43,573 nucleotides of DNA from a virus: IMG/VR virus record IMGVR_UViG_3300046457_000390, positions 1 to 43,573 of that record; one strand, 5' to 3'. This document shows, piece by piece, positions 1 to 6,496 of the stretch. Every line of letters starts with the position of its first letter. Position 1 is the stretch's first letter. A program made the translations under genes and the position numbers. The notes under the pieces are model-generated. The model was not told the origin of the DNA. It did not search any database and saw nothing but the letters and a program-made list of their open reading frames with translations.

Positions 1-372
1 ATGGACGACAACAAAGTAATACACGCCTTCCCGGTGTCGGATCTGCCGGAGAACCTGGTGGCGATCGAGTCACGCCCGGCCGGCGTGCCGCTCCACTGCG
101 CGCACAACAAGGTAACGCTGAACGAGCATGACCGCGTGGTGAACTGCACCGACTGCGGCGCGACGCTGGAGGCGTTCAACTTCCTGTTGTCGAATGCGCG
201 CACGCTCCAGATGGCGTGGCGCAACCATGCGGAAGCGGCCCGTCGCGTGGCGGAGCTGAACCAGTCGATCGCTGTGCTGGCGAAGGAGGAAAAGCGCCTG
301 CGCGCCCAGGTGCGGCGCCTGAAAGACAAGCCGGGGGTTGTGCTCGACGTCCGCGGGAAGCCGGAAAACTAA
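1..372 (+). CDS. Small zinc-binding/coiled-coil phage protein
   Basis: A 123-residue protein. Residues 33-53 hold a possible zinc site (CAHNK then CTDCG), and residues 75-110 form a charged helix rich in Glu, Lys and Arg that is likely coiled coil. I do not recognise a characterised family. Paired cysteines with a helical tail are common in small phage accessory proteins that bind nucleic acid or host factors, but no function is proven. The first base of the window is the A of its ATG, so no ribosome-binding site is visible and an upstream start cannot be excluded. The next gene lies about 140 bases downstream, behind a structured spacer. Confidence 0.6.
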   Translation: MDDNKVIHAFPVSDLPENLVAIESRPAGVPLHCAHNKVTLNEHDRVVNCTDCGATLEAFNFLLSNARTLQMAWRNHAEAARRVAELNQSIAVLAKEEKRLRAQVRRLKDKPGVVLDVRGKPEN

Positions 373-515
373 CTGTTGAGCGTGCTGTGACTACCGTCAA
401 AATCCTGTCGTGGGATAGGTCTCCATGCCCTGTGCATGCTCAATGGGTATAGGACTCAGAGACCTAAGATGGAAGTACGCCCAGCCACTGAGGCGGGCAC
501 TTTCAGGAGAGTCCC
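373..515 (+). other. Structured intergenic spacer with nested inverted repeats
   Basis: This 143-base gap contains a perfect 8-bp inverted repeat, TAGGTCTC at 416-423 and GAGACCTA at 459-466. It encloses a second repeat, CATGC at 424-428 and GCATG at 434-438. In RNA this would fold into a branched or elongated stem just upstream of the gene at 516. A weak promoter-like pair (TTGAGC at 376-381 and CAAAAT at 398-403, 16-bp spacer) precedes it. The likely role is a leader structure or regulatory RNA; there is no U-tract to make it an ordinary terminator. Confidence 0.4.
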
Positions 516-920
516 ATGAATGCACCGTTGAATGCGATGACCTTCCAACCTGTCGCCACCAGCCAGCTGCCGCTCTTTCCCGCCAAACTGGAGTTGGCAC
601 CTGAAGGATGGCGATTTCACGTTGAGAAGGCGGCTCAGGGCAATATCGCGTTGGTCGAGGGGCGGGCGATCTGCTCCGACTGCGGCGGGATGATCCCCGA
701 CGACCCGGACGCCCATACCGTGCAGCACGCTTTCACCTGCCCGACCATGCACGCGCGCCGGATGCTGAGCGAAGAACCCGTCCTGCGCGCACGCTTCACC
801 GCCTCGCCCCCGCACTGGACTACGCTGGTCAGCCCGCTGCCGGTGTACACCGTCGACATCGACGCGATCCACGGGCGCCTTGCGGCAGCTACTGACGACC
901 GCACCGGCACCAAGGGCTGA
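516..920 (+). CDS. Hypothetical phage protein with CSDCGG motif
   Basis: A 134-residue protein. The start is set by an AGGAGA ribosome-binding site about 6 bases upstream. Residues 54-58 read CSDCG, followed by HTVQHAFTC about 20 residues later, so one zinc ion could be held by Cys/His ligands. The N-terminus is Pro/Leu-rich and probably flexible, and the last 20 residues are polar. No catalytic motif or membrane segment is seen and I do not recognise the family. It sits in a short rightward run with the membrane protein at 966 and the small genes that lead to SSB, so an early accessory role is the most that can be inferred. Confidence 0.6.
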   Translation: MNAPLNAMTFQPVATSQLPLFPAKLELAPEGWRFHVEKAAQGNIALVEGRAICSDCGGMIPDDPDAHTVQHAFTCPTMHARRMLSEEPVLRARFTASPPHWTTLVSPLPVYTVDIDAIHGRLAAATDDRTGTKG

Positions 921-965
921 ACCGGGACACCGGCCAGCGCCCGTCACCACCAAAGGAGGTTGAGC

Positions 966-1340
966 ATGAAGATGACCGAAAACAAGTTGCTGCAACCGGC
1001 GCAGACGCCAGCCTCCGATCTGCCGCGCGTCCGCAGCCAGGTGCCATGGAGCGCCGTGATCACATGCTGCGCCCTGGTCGGCCTGATCGCCCTTGTACTG
1101 TTGGGGCCTATCTGGTGGCATCAGGCCGACGCGCTCTTTATGGACGCCCTCGGCGTGGCGGCCTTCGCGGTGCGCCTCGCCATGTCCCATGGCGTGATGT
1201 CCCTGCGGAGACGGCTGCGTCTGTCCGCCGGCTTGATCGCCGGCTTTCTGGGACTGGCGTATCTCCTGCTCGGCATCCCACCCCAAGGCGTCGCCCTGGT
1301 GCTGTTCCTGATCGTGTCTGGTCAGTCCATCCACTTCTAA
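966..1340 (+). CDS. Small integral membrane protein
   Basis: A 124-residue protein with about three hydrophobic segments: residues 27-48 (ITCCALVGLIALVLLGPIWW), about 56-72, and two close helices between 88 and 120. The ATG at 966 is preferred over an in-frame TTG at 960 because a very strong AAAGGAGG site ends 6 bases before it. It should insert in the inner membrane. A holin or superinfection-exclusion protein would fit the size, but no endolysin or spanin genes are nearby, so I do not assign either. It lies in the rightward cluster upstream of SSB. Confidence 0.65.
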   Translation: MKMTENKLLQPAQTPASDLPRVRSQVPWSAVITCCALVGLIALVLLGPIWWHQADALFMDALGVAAFAVRLAMSHGVMSLRRRLRLSAGLIAGFLGLAYLLLGIPPQGVALVLFLIVSGQSIHF

Positions 1341-1352
1341 CGCGAGGGACGT

Positions 1353-1553
1353 ATGAATGCTGCTCAACCTGAAAGCAAGACGGTCCACCTGGAGACGGTG
1401 GCCAAACTGGTCGCCCTGGCGAACTGCATGCGCGAGGTGATCGACGCCGCCACGCTCCTGATAGAAGAGGGCCAGGAGGAAGACGCCAGGCGCATCCTCG
1501 ACGCGGGGCTGAAACGGTGGCGCCGACCGCCGGGTGGATGGGCCGGACCATGA
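1353..1553 (+). CDS. Small helical phage protein
   Basis: A 66-residue protein predicted to be mostly helical (residues 10-50 rich in Ala, Leu, Glu). It has no cysteine cluster or membrane segment. A GAGGGAC ribosome-binding site precedes the ATG. Its stop codon overlaps the ATG of the next gene (ATGA at 1550-1553), which implies translational coupling to the helix-turn-helix protein. The family is not recognised. The repeated hydrophobic spacing could support a dimer, perhaps with its coupled neighbour, but that is only inference. Confidence 0.55.
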   Translation: MNAAQPESKTVHLETVAKLVALANCMREVIDAATLLIEEGQEEDARRILDAGLKRWRRPPGGWAGP

Positions 1554-1891
1554 CCTTACCTGACACCGACACCCTGCCGCACCCCGACACGCTGCGGCTA
1601 TTCACGGACCCCAACTACCGGCCGCCGTCGCCCGACGACGTGCGGGCCGTATGCAACCTGCTCGGGTATGGCCAGAAGCATGGCGCGAAGCGCATCGCCG
1701 GCGTCACGGGGATGAAGAACCGCCGGACAGTGCGCCGCTGGGTCGCCGCCGATACGGCGAATACCCAGGCGGAGATCGACTATGCCGCCTGGCGGCTGCT
1801 CCTGCTCGAGGCGGCACTGGTTGCGCCCCCGAAGCCCCGGCGGCGGCCCGCTCCCCTCTTGAGGCCGACTAAGGTAGCTAGGTCCAAGTGA
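1550..1891 (+). CDS. Helix-turn-helix DNA-binding protein
   Basis: A 113-residue protein if the coupled ATG at 1550 is used; an in-frame ATG at 1517 would add 11 residues inside the preceding gene. Residues about 25-65 ([31 protein letters not shown]) look like an XRE-type helix-turn-helix with a conserved recognition-helix TVRRWV. The C-terminus is a basic, Pro/Arg-rich tail. Such proteins in phages are usually transcriptional regulators. It lies directly upstream of SSB, with a TATAAT-like element at 1894-1899 just after its stop, so a local regulatory role is plausible. The target is unknown. Confidence 0.6.
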   Translation: MTLPDTDTLPHPDTLRLFTDPNYRPPSPDDVRAVCNLLGYGQKHGAKRIAGVTGMKNRRTVRRWVAADTANTQAEIDYAAWRLLLLEAALVAPPKPRRRPAPLLRPTKVARSK

Positions 1892-1893
1892 CC

Positions 1894-1960
1894 TATAATG
1901 GACTCAGCAGCAAGGACGACGGAATCCGGCCTGGCGGTCCCAGGACATTTCAAGCAGGAG
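1894..1960 (+). promoter_or_regulatory. Probable promoter/leader of ssb
   Basis: A perfect TATAAT lies at 1894-1899, 70 bases upstream of the SSB start. No convincing -35 is visible at the usual distance (AAGGTA at 1871-1876), so it may need an activator. AGGAG at 1956-1960 is the SSB ribosome-binding site. Confidence 0.4.
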
Positions 1961-1968
1961 TGAAAATT

Positions 1969-2451
1969 ATGGCATCCGTAAACAAGGTCATCATCGTCGG
2001 CAACCTCGGCCGCGACCCGGAAATCCGCTACATGCCGAGCGGCGACGCGATCGCCAACATCGCCGTGGCAACCTCGTACAAATCGAAGGACCGCAACTCG
2101 GGCGAGCAGAAAGAGCTGACCGAATGGCACCGTATCTCCTTCTTTGGCCGCCTGGCTGAAATCGTCAACCAGTACCTGAAAAAAGGTTCATCGGTCTACG
2201 TCGAGGGCCGCCTGCAGACCCGCAAGTACACCGACAAGGACGGCATCGAGCGCTACGCTACCGACATCATCGCTGAAAACATGCAGATGCTGGGCGGGCG
2301 CGCTGGCGGGCCTGACGTTGGCGGAGACGCTGGCTACGACGCACCGCCGAGCCGCCCGGCACCACGCCAGGCTCCGCCGGCACCGGCAGCCCGTCCGCAG
2401 CCGAAACCGGCGTCGAACTTCTCGGATATGGATGATGATATCCCGTTCTAG
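1969..2451 (+). CDS. ssb: Single-stranded DNA-binding protein
   Basis: A 160-residue SSB of the bacterial/phage type. Residues 1-110 form the OB fold, beginning [18 protein letters not shown], with the conserved [13 protein letters not shown] strand and the [16 protein letters not shown] segment. A Pro/Ala-rich linker follows and the chain ends in the acidic tip MDDDIPF, which in this family recruits replication and repair enzymes. The ATG at 1969 follows AGGAG by 8 bases; upstream in-frame codons are not needed. It would coat single-stranded DNA during phage replication and recombination, together with the exonuclease module at 12379-13609 and the O/P-like proteins at 20217-21894. Confidence 0.95.
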   Translation: MASVNKVIIVGNLGRDPEIRYMPSGDAIANIAVATSYKSKDRNSGEQKELTEWHRISFFGRLAEIVNQYLKKGSSVYVEGRLQTRKYTDKDGIERYATDIIAENMQMLGGRAGGPDVGGDAGYDAPPSRPAPRQAPPAPAARPQPKPASNFSDMDDDIPF

Positions 2452-2454
2452 GAC

Positions 2455-2469
2455 TTGTCAATGTGACAA
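2455..2469. promoter_or_regulatory. Perfect inverted repeat after ssb
   Basis: TTGTCA-ATG-TGACAA is a perfect 6-bp inverted repeat four bases after the SSB stop and 75 bases before the next ATG. The right half (ATGTGACAA) resembles half of the operators at 14490 and 15421. It may be an operator for the gene at 2544. It lacks a U-tract, so it is not a terminator. Confidence 0.3.
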
Positions 2470-2543
2470 CTATCCTAGCGGCAGTGATGGCCTGTGATAT
2501 GCGGTTTGCAGGCCGCTTTCTTAAACCTTGACGGAGGACGTAT

Positions 2544-2828
2544 ATGAATATGTCGGACCTTGCTGCAATAGTGCCTGAGCCACATCCAGTAGCGGCCGTA
2601 ATCGACAATGACTCGTCGCTCGTCTGGTACATCGGGCGGTGGCTGCCTGCCGACCAGCTGTGCGAAGTCGTGGCGAAAGCGACCACCGGGGAGAGGGCGA
2701 CCTTCCGGCGGGTCGACGGCCTCGATCCCGGCGAACAAGGCTACATGGTGTACGACGCTACCGATCTCGTTGAAACGGCCCTGGTGCGTACAGGTCCCTT
2801 CCTCGGTGCCTTCCGGCGCGCAGGCTGA
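2544..2828 (+). CDS. Hypothetical phage protein
   Basis: A 94-residue acidic soluble protein preceded by a good GGAGGACGTAT ribosome-binding region. It contains WYIGRWLPADQL near residue 28 and a YMVYDATDL segment near residue 67. No known motif is recognised. It is the last gene of the rightward left-end cluster and converges with the long leftward accessory operon that ends at 2840, leaving only 11 bases between the two stops. No hairpin terminator fits in that gap. Confidence 0.6.
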   Translation: MNMSDLAAIVPEPHPVAAVIDNDSSLVWYIGRWLPADQLCEVVAKATTGERATFRRVDGLDPGEQGYMVYDATDLVETALVRTGPFLGAFRRAG

Positions 2829-2839
2829 GCACTTCCGGT

Positions 2840-3133
2840 CTACGGCCTCATCTTCCCGTTCGCGCGCGACAGGTGGAAATACTCCATCGCGGCGCGCGCC
2901 GCTTCCCTTCGCGTCATCCCCGGCGGGTCCTCCTGGTCGCCACCATGGCAGGAACATAACCGCCGCTGGTGGCCTACGGAGCCGATCGCACTGCGTAGCC
3001 CGCACTCGATGTGAATCGCTTGGCCCGACCTGTTGACCTCTGCGTCGCCCATCCGTAGTTCGTCTTCGGTGACAGCTTCATCGCACCACTGGCATAACAG
3101 GCTTGCGCCTGCGTCGCTTGCGCTTTGCGTCAT
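2840..3133 (-). CDS. Small zinc-finger-like phage protein
   Basis: A 97-residue protein with Cys/His pairs typical of a zinc-binding fold: CQWC near residue 14, HIEC near 41, then CSC-HGG near 61, followed by PPGMTRREAARAAMEYF. This conserved phage family has no known activity, so a nucleic acid or protein binding role is inferred. The ATG at 3133 is well supported by GGAGGAATTACGTC. The start codon sits inside an 18-bp sequence repeated at the portal gene start (see findings). It is the last gene of the leftward operon and overlaps its upstream neighbour by 56 bases. Confidence 0.75.
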   Translation of the reverse strand: MTQSASDAGASLLCQWCDEAVTEDELRMGDAEVNRSGQAIHIECGLRSAIGSVGHQRRLCSCHGGDQEDPPGMTRREAARAAMEYFHLSRANGKMRP

Positions 3134-3341
3134 GACGTAATTCCTCCTTCTCTGGCTGCGCTTCGTGCTCCTGCGGTTGAACCTCCGTGACGAGTGGATA
3201 GCCAGGTGCTGGCGTCACCAGGGTGCCACACAGCGCACACACAAGCGCGGCACCGCGCTCGAGGGTAGTCGTCATCCTGCAGGCCTTGCACAGCACTCCG
3301 ACCTGTCCGCCGAGCAGAGCGAACACTTTGGCAAACGGCAT
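3078..3341 (-). CDS. Zinc-ribbon protein with basic tail
   Basis: An 87-residue protein starting MPFAKVFALLGGQVGVLC. CKAC (about residue 18) and CALC (about 38) give a four-cysteine zinc ribbon, and the C-terminus ends in a strongly basic KRKRRRRK stretch that could bind nucleic acid. The ATG at 3341 overlaps the stop of the upstream gene (3343), and its own end overlaps the next gene by 56 bases. That is long for this genome but acceptable because both frames look coding. Function unknown. Confidence 0.6.
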   Translation of the reverse strand: MPFAKVFALLGGQVGVLCKACRMTTTLERGAALVCALCGTLVTPAPGYPLVTEVQPQEHEAQPEKEELRHDAKRKRRRRKPVMPVVR

Positions 3342-3342
3342 G

Positions 3343-3567
3343 TCATCCGATCCCGCGTTCCGCGCGCCACGCCAGGCAGGCCGACAGCGGCCCGAGCACG
3401 AACCCCGCCTCCAGGGACTCGGCCAGCCGGCTATCGGCAATCCACTTGTCGCTATCCTGTGCGTGCTTGGCCCATGCCTCCGTGAGCGCAACGAAGTCAT
3501 CGACCGGGATCGCTCCAACGATGATCTTGCAGCCGTGCGCACTTTCCACCCAGTAGCCCTGGCTCAC
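3343..3567 (-). CDS. Hypothetical phage protein
   Basis: A 74-residue soluble protein. The middle (VDDFVALTEAWAKHAQDSD) is predicted helical, and a second helix near the C-terminus contains LGPLSACLAWR. No motif assigns a function. It overlaps the upstream gene by ATGA (3564-3567), showing it is translated as part of the leftward operon. The reading frame is uninterrupted and GC-rich at third positions like its neighbours. Confidence 0.55.
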   Translation of the reverse strand: MSQGYWVESAHGCKIIVGAIPVDDFVALTEAWAKHAQDSDKWIADSRLAESLEAGFVLGPLSACLAWRAERGIG

Positions 3568-3794
3568 GACTTGTCCACCAGTGCCTCGAAGCGGTCGGAC
3601 AGGCTCCCGAGATAGCTGTTCAGGGCGATGGTGTCCTGGAAGTGTGCGCGCAGCTTGGTGAGCAGCTCGTCGCGCGAGATCCCGGTGGACAACCCGACGA
3701 CCGACAGCATGAAGAAGTCGGCGGTATCGTCGTAGGTCATCGTGCCGGCCTTGAGCTTGCCGAACAGCTCATCGAGCTTGCTGTCGCGGTTCAT
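3564..3794 (-). CDS. Small helical phage protein
   Basis: A 76-residue protein, largely helical (MNRDSKLDELFGKLKAG, then DDTADFFMLSVVGLSTG). It contains the pattern ISRDELLTKLRAHFQ, typical of small phage regulators or structural helpers, but no family is recognised. It is tied on both sides by 4-base stop/start overlaps, so its place in the leftward operon is firm even though its function is not. Confidence 0.55.
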   Translation of the reverse strand: MNRDSKLDELFGKLKAGTMTYDDTADFFMLSVVGLSTGISRDELLTKLRAHFQDTIALNSYLGSLSDRFEALVDKS

Positions 3795-4276
3795 TCCGGC
3801 GTGCCCGCGCGTTGAGGTGCGTGGTAGAGGGCGAGCGCGTCGGCGGTTTCCTGGGTGTCCTTGCGCACCAGGTCGACCCAGGCCGACACCGCCGGCTCAC
3901 GCACGATACCGTGATCGTTCAGGCACACCGCAGCATCGGCAGCGGCGCGGGCCGCGCTTGCCCACTCCGCCAGGTCGTGCCAGGAGTGCAGCATCAGCGG
4001 GTCGGGCTGGCCCTTGAGGGCGTTCGCGGTGTTGGTGAGGATTTTCCCCAGCCGTTCGCGGAGTTCGTAGTCCTCGTCCAGCTCCTCCCCCAGCTTGATG
4101 ATCTTAGCCTCCTGCTCGGCGCGGTGCTCGTTAGCCAGGCGCAGGCCGTGGGCCAGGGTGTCCCGCTCGATCTTGACGCGGGCCAGCTCGCCGCGTAACT
4201 GCGTCATCAGGCGCTTCGCCTGGCTCATGTCGATGGGCAGGTCAGCGCTGGTGCCGTCCTCGGTCGGGTTATCCAT
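3791..4276 (-). CDS. Coiled-coil phage protein
   Basis: A 161-residue protein. Residues 18-80 carry heptad-like charge and Leu spacing (LMTQLRGELARVKIERD ... KLGEELDEDYEL), giving a likely coiled coil. It is followed by the segment NALKGQPDPLMLHSWHDLAEWA, which recurs in many small phage proteins of unknown role. There is no membrane segment or cysteine cluster. It overlaps the downstream start by 4 bases and the upstream gene by 8. A scaffold-like or partner-binding role is only a guess. Confidence 0.6.
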   Translation of the reverse strand: MDNPTEDGTSADLPIDMSQAKRLMTQLRGELARVKIERDTLAHGLRLANEHRAEQEAKIIKLGEELDEDYELRERLGKILTNTANALKGQPDPLMLHSWHDLAEWASAARAAADAAVCLNDHGIVREPAVSAWVDLVRKDTQETADALALYHAPQRAGTPE

Positions 4277-4496
4277 GCTGCTCGTCCTCAGTCGCCTTTT
4301 TTTTGGCCCTACTGGTGAGCGCTACGATCACGCTTCCGATCGCCGCGCGCAGCATGTCCGGGTCAGGTTCGGCCTTGTCATCAGCCTGGATTTCACGCAG
4401 GTACGCGACGATCATTTCGTCGCCGTCCAGATAATCGCTGACCTTGAATTCCGGCAGCGCATTGATTTTGTCCATATCGAATTTTGGTTGGTTCAT
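4269..4496 (-). CDS. Antitoxin-like (HI1420-type) truncated protein
   Basis: A 75-residue protein starting MNQPKFDMDKINAL. The segment FKVSDYLDGDEMIVAYLREI...PDMLRAAIGSVIVAL resembles the N-terminal half of the probable addiction-module antidote family (HI1420-like), which reads roughly DPAEYLxxxExIAAYLxxAL...AALGDIARA. The usual C-terminal helix-turn-helix is absent; the chain ends in a charged KKKATEDEQ tail. GGAG lies 8 bases before the ATG at 4496, so that start is preferred over the GTG at 4502. No toxin gene is next to it. It is either a decayed or repurposed antidote, or an unrelated look-alike. Confidence 0.5.
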   Translation of the reverse strand: MNQPKFDMDKINALPEFKVSDYLDGDEMIVAYLREIQADDKAEPDPDMLRAAIGSVIVALTSRAKKKATEDEQHG

Positions 4497-4509
4497 ATCC
4501 ACGTCTCCA

Positions 4510-4728
4510 CTATGCAGGGGTCATCGTTAGGTTGGCGGCCGAGGTTGTATAGGCCACCGGGAAGTTGGCACGCACGGATTCCAGGGTGGGACCGTAGCAT
4601 GCTCTGGAGGTCGGGGCGTGCGTGCCATCGTTGTAGGCGTGGTGCAGGCGCGCGACAAACCCCTGCGGGTAGTCGCGCGGGCGCTCGTACACCGTCCACA
4701 GGCCGAGCAGAACCGCCGGCGCGCTCAA
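4510..4728 (-). CDS. Small hypothetical protein with TTG start
   Basis: A 72-residue protein beginning at TTG 4728, whose last bases overlap the stop of the preceding gene (TTGA). The core WTVYERPRDYPQGFVARLHHAY looks like a compact conserved domain and is clearly protein-like, unlike the same frame further upstream. No ATG lies between the upstream stop and this core; a GTG nine codons further in would remove the N-terminal hydrophobic patch. The start is therefore uncertain and the function unknown. It belongs to the leftward operon. Confidence 0.5.
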   Translation of the reverse strand: MSAPAVLLGLWTVYERPRDYPQGFVARLHHAYNDGTHAPTSRACYGPTLESVRANFPVAYTTSAANLTMTPA

Positions 4729-5117
4729 TGGACCGGGCCGTTCGGCGGTGGCGTGAACATGCCGCCAGCGGGCTGCGAGGGATCTGCGTCGGTCATCCCC
4801 TCCTTTTCCATCCAATCGCGCGCCTCGGCCTCGTTTTTGAAATGCTTGGTGACAAGCGACTGTTCGATCGCTTCCCCAAACACCTTGCGCAGCACTTCCT
4901 TTGCCTGGTCCTCGTCCTTGAGGTACATGGTCAGCACGGAGCGCAGCGCGAGCAGGTGGGCGAAGACGAAGTCGTAGGCGTCCAGACCCTGTTTCCCGCA
5001 CATGGCGATGCCCTGCAAATATAGGCCGGTCAGCGACCCTGCCAGTTGCGCGATCCTTTGCTTGCGCGCGGCGTCCGCGGGGCTGGCGGGCGGAGTGGAC
5101 ATATCGTAGTCGTTCAC
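4725..5117 (-). CDS. Hypothetical phage protein
   Basis: A 130-residue, mostly helical soluble protein. After a short polar N-terminus, residues 20-95 contain long amphipathic helices (AHLLALRSVLTMYLKDED, KEVLRKVFGEAIEQSL). The C-terminus is Gly/Pro-rich (GGMFTPPPNGP). It is linked by 4-base overlaps to both neighbours. I do not recognise the family; it may be distantly related in layout to the three small helical paralogues that follow upstream, but it lacks their LFG signature. Confidence 0.6.
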   Translation of the reverse strand: MNDYDMSTPPASPADAARKQRIAQLAGSLTGLYLQGIAMCGKQGLDAYDFVFAHLLALRSVLTMYLKDEDQAKEVLRKVFGEAIEQSLVTKHFKNEAEARDWMEKEGMTDADPSQPAGGMFTPPPNGPVH

Positions 5118-5392
5118 TGCAGTCTCCCTTTGTCGATCTCGTTGTCGAATACGCTCTCGATTCCGGCACCGCGCAGGAACACCGAAATAACGTACTGCGC
5201 CGCCTCTTGCTCGGTTTTGCCGTCCTTCACTTCCAGTTCGATGACGCGCTTGGCGAACAATCCAAACAGGCTCAGGACCAGTGGCCGCGACATTTGCCGT
5301 TTCGCAGCGACCTCACTAATCGCGTCGAGCAACTCCTTCCCGACAATGGCCGTTTCGCGGACACTGCGCATACCTGGTTCATCGTCATTCAT
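5114..5392 (-). CDS. LFG-family paralogue 1 (unknown function)
   Basis: A 92-residue helical protein. Its core SRPLVLSLFGLFAKRVIELEV...QYVISVFLRGAG matches two other proteins of this operon (5901-6209 and 6211-6495) in the order LFG, a hydrophobic/FDIE-like strand, then a second helix ending in G(L/A)G. The ATG at 5392 overlaps the stop of the gene at 5389 (ATGA). No catalytic residues or cysteines are conserved, so a binding or multimer role is more likely than an enzyme. The family was not recognised from known domains. Confidence 0.6.
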   Translation of the reverse strand: MNDDEPGMRSVRETAIVGKELLDAISEVAAKRQMSRPLVLSLFGLFAKRVIELEVKDGKTEQEAAQYVISVFLRGAGIESVFDNEIDKGRLQ

Positions 5393-5904
5393 GCAGGTCT
5401 TCCATCCTCGTCTAGTATTATCGGCTCGCCATCCATCATATTGAACGCGAGTGCCATTTGTCCATCCAGCTCCCCGGCCAGGTCGCCGAGGAAGCACAGG
5501 CGGCCACCTGGTGGCGCCTCGAGCACGGCGTCGATCACCTTCTCGCGCAGCGGGGTCTTGCCGACTCTGAGCTCGCGGATAACCGGCAGCGGCGTGATCG
5601 CCGGGTAATCGTCCATGCAGGCGGGCAGGCGCATCATTGCCTGAAACGCGCCGAGGCCGACTGGGGAAAACCAGATGCCGCTCAGTTCCTTGATGAAGGT
5701 GCGGTCCTTGACCTTGCTGCGGTCGAGCGCGCCGCCGGACCAGCAGGCCAGCACGCGGCGCGCGCGGGGGCCGCGCGAGGCCGTGACCTCGAACACGCAG
5801 AACGCTGGCACCACGCCGTCGGGGTCCGGCACCAGCGTGCGCTCGTGCCTGGGGTCGCAGCGGGCGCCGACGATCAGGCGCGATACGATCATGCCATCGG
5901 TCAT
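5389..5904 (-). CDS. Hypothetical phage protein inserted between LFG paralogues
   Basis: A 171-residue soluble protein. The N-terminal part has the strand-rich pattern MIVSRLIVGARCDPRHERT and FCVFEVTASRG; later come CWSGGALDRSKVKDRTF and PLPVIRELRVGKTPLREK. It is not recognised. It separates two copies of the LFG family, with 4-base overlaps on both sides, so transcription and translation are shared. A mixed alpha/beta fold is likely. No membrane segment or metal motif is seen. Confidence 0.6.
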   Translation of the reverse strand: MTDGMIVSRLIVGARCDPRHERTLVPDPDGVVPAFCVFEVTASRGPRARRVLACWSGGALDRSKVKDRTFIKELSGIWFSPVGLGAFQAMMRLPACMDDYPAITPLPVIRELRVGKTPLREKVIDAVLEAPPGGRLCFLGDLAGELDGQMALAFNMMDGEPIILDEDGRPA

Positions 5905-6209
5905 TGCAACGGCCCCCCGTGGCGGGCCGCGTGCTCGTTGGCACCCGCCCCATCGCCAGGGTTACTCTCAAAGGCGACGGTTGGCATCCCCAGACCCTGC
6001 ATGAATTGGGTTGCGCGTTCCACGGTCGCTATGTTGCGGCGCCGGCCTTCAGCTATGTCGAACTGGACGCACTGTGCGGCGAACACACCAAACAGGCGCA
6101 TGACTTCACCACGATTCAGGCCCAACTCTGTCCCAACCTGCGCCACCCGCGCCAGGAACTGCGCGCCAAGGTCCACCATTTCTTCCGTACTACGCCTTGT
6201 TTCGTTCAT
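5901..6209 (-). CDS. LFG-family paralogue 2 (unknown function)
   Basis: A 102-residue helical protein with the shared core RGEVMRLFGVFAAQCVQFDIAEG...RATQFMQGLGM. It aligns with the proteins at 5114-5392 and 6211-6495. Compared with them it has a longer polar C-terminal tail (about 20 residues, Gly/Asn/His-rich). It overlaps the downstream gene by 4 bases and follows paralogue 3 directly, so two copies are adjacent and the third is one gene away. Function unknown. Confidence 0.6.
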   Translation of the reverse strand: MNETRRSTEEMVDLGAQFLARVAQVGTELGLNRGEVMRLFGVFAAQCVQFDIAEGRRRNIATVERATQFMQGLGMPTVAFESNPGDGAGANEHAARHGGPLQ

Positions 6210-6210
6210 G

Positions 6211-6495
6211 CTAATGCCTTGCTTCGTTGTCGATCACCTCGACGTCTACTTCGAGGTTATGGTTACTGGCGCCCAGCCCATCCAGGAAGCCGCTTATATA
6301 GTGATTCGCTCGCGTGTTCGCGTCATGTCCGCTCTCGATGTCGAACGCGAGCATTCCCTGCACAATATGGCCGAACAGCTCGACGGCCCGTCCGAACGGG
6401 ATGCGCGACTGTTGCGCGTGCCAGGCGACGCACTTGCAGAAGTCGGCCTCGTCCTCGGTGACTGTTGCGATCACGGTTGGTACTTGAATACCCAT
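6211..6495 (-). CDS. LFG-family paralogue 3 (unknown function)
   Basis: A 94-residue protein starting at ATG 6495, with AAGGTGGGG as ribosome-binding site. The core FGRAVELFGHIVQGMLAFDIESG...NHYISGFLDGLGA is the clearest version of the family: LFG, then FDIE, then YIxxFLxGLGA. CKC near residue 20 is unique to this copy. The preceding in-frame codons to 6756 are shadow sequence of the membrane protein. Function unknown; repeated duplication suggests a dosage or multi-partner role. Confidence 0.6.
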   Translation of the reverse strand: MGIQVPTVIATVTEDEADFCKCVAWHAQQSRIPFGRAVELFGHIVQGMLAFDIESGHDANTRANHYISGFLDGLGASNHNLEVDVEVIDNEARH

Positions 6496-6496
6496 G

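Noticed and set aside
966-1340. Holin assignment for the membrane protein
   Set aside because: Size and membrane segments fit, but no endolysin or spanin is adjacent.
456-1388. Leftward open frame of 310 codons over the left-end genes
   Set aside because: The rightward genes have strong ribosome-binding sites and membrane or zinc motifs; this frame is a GC shadow.
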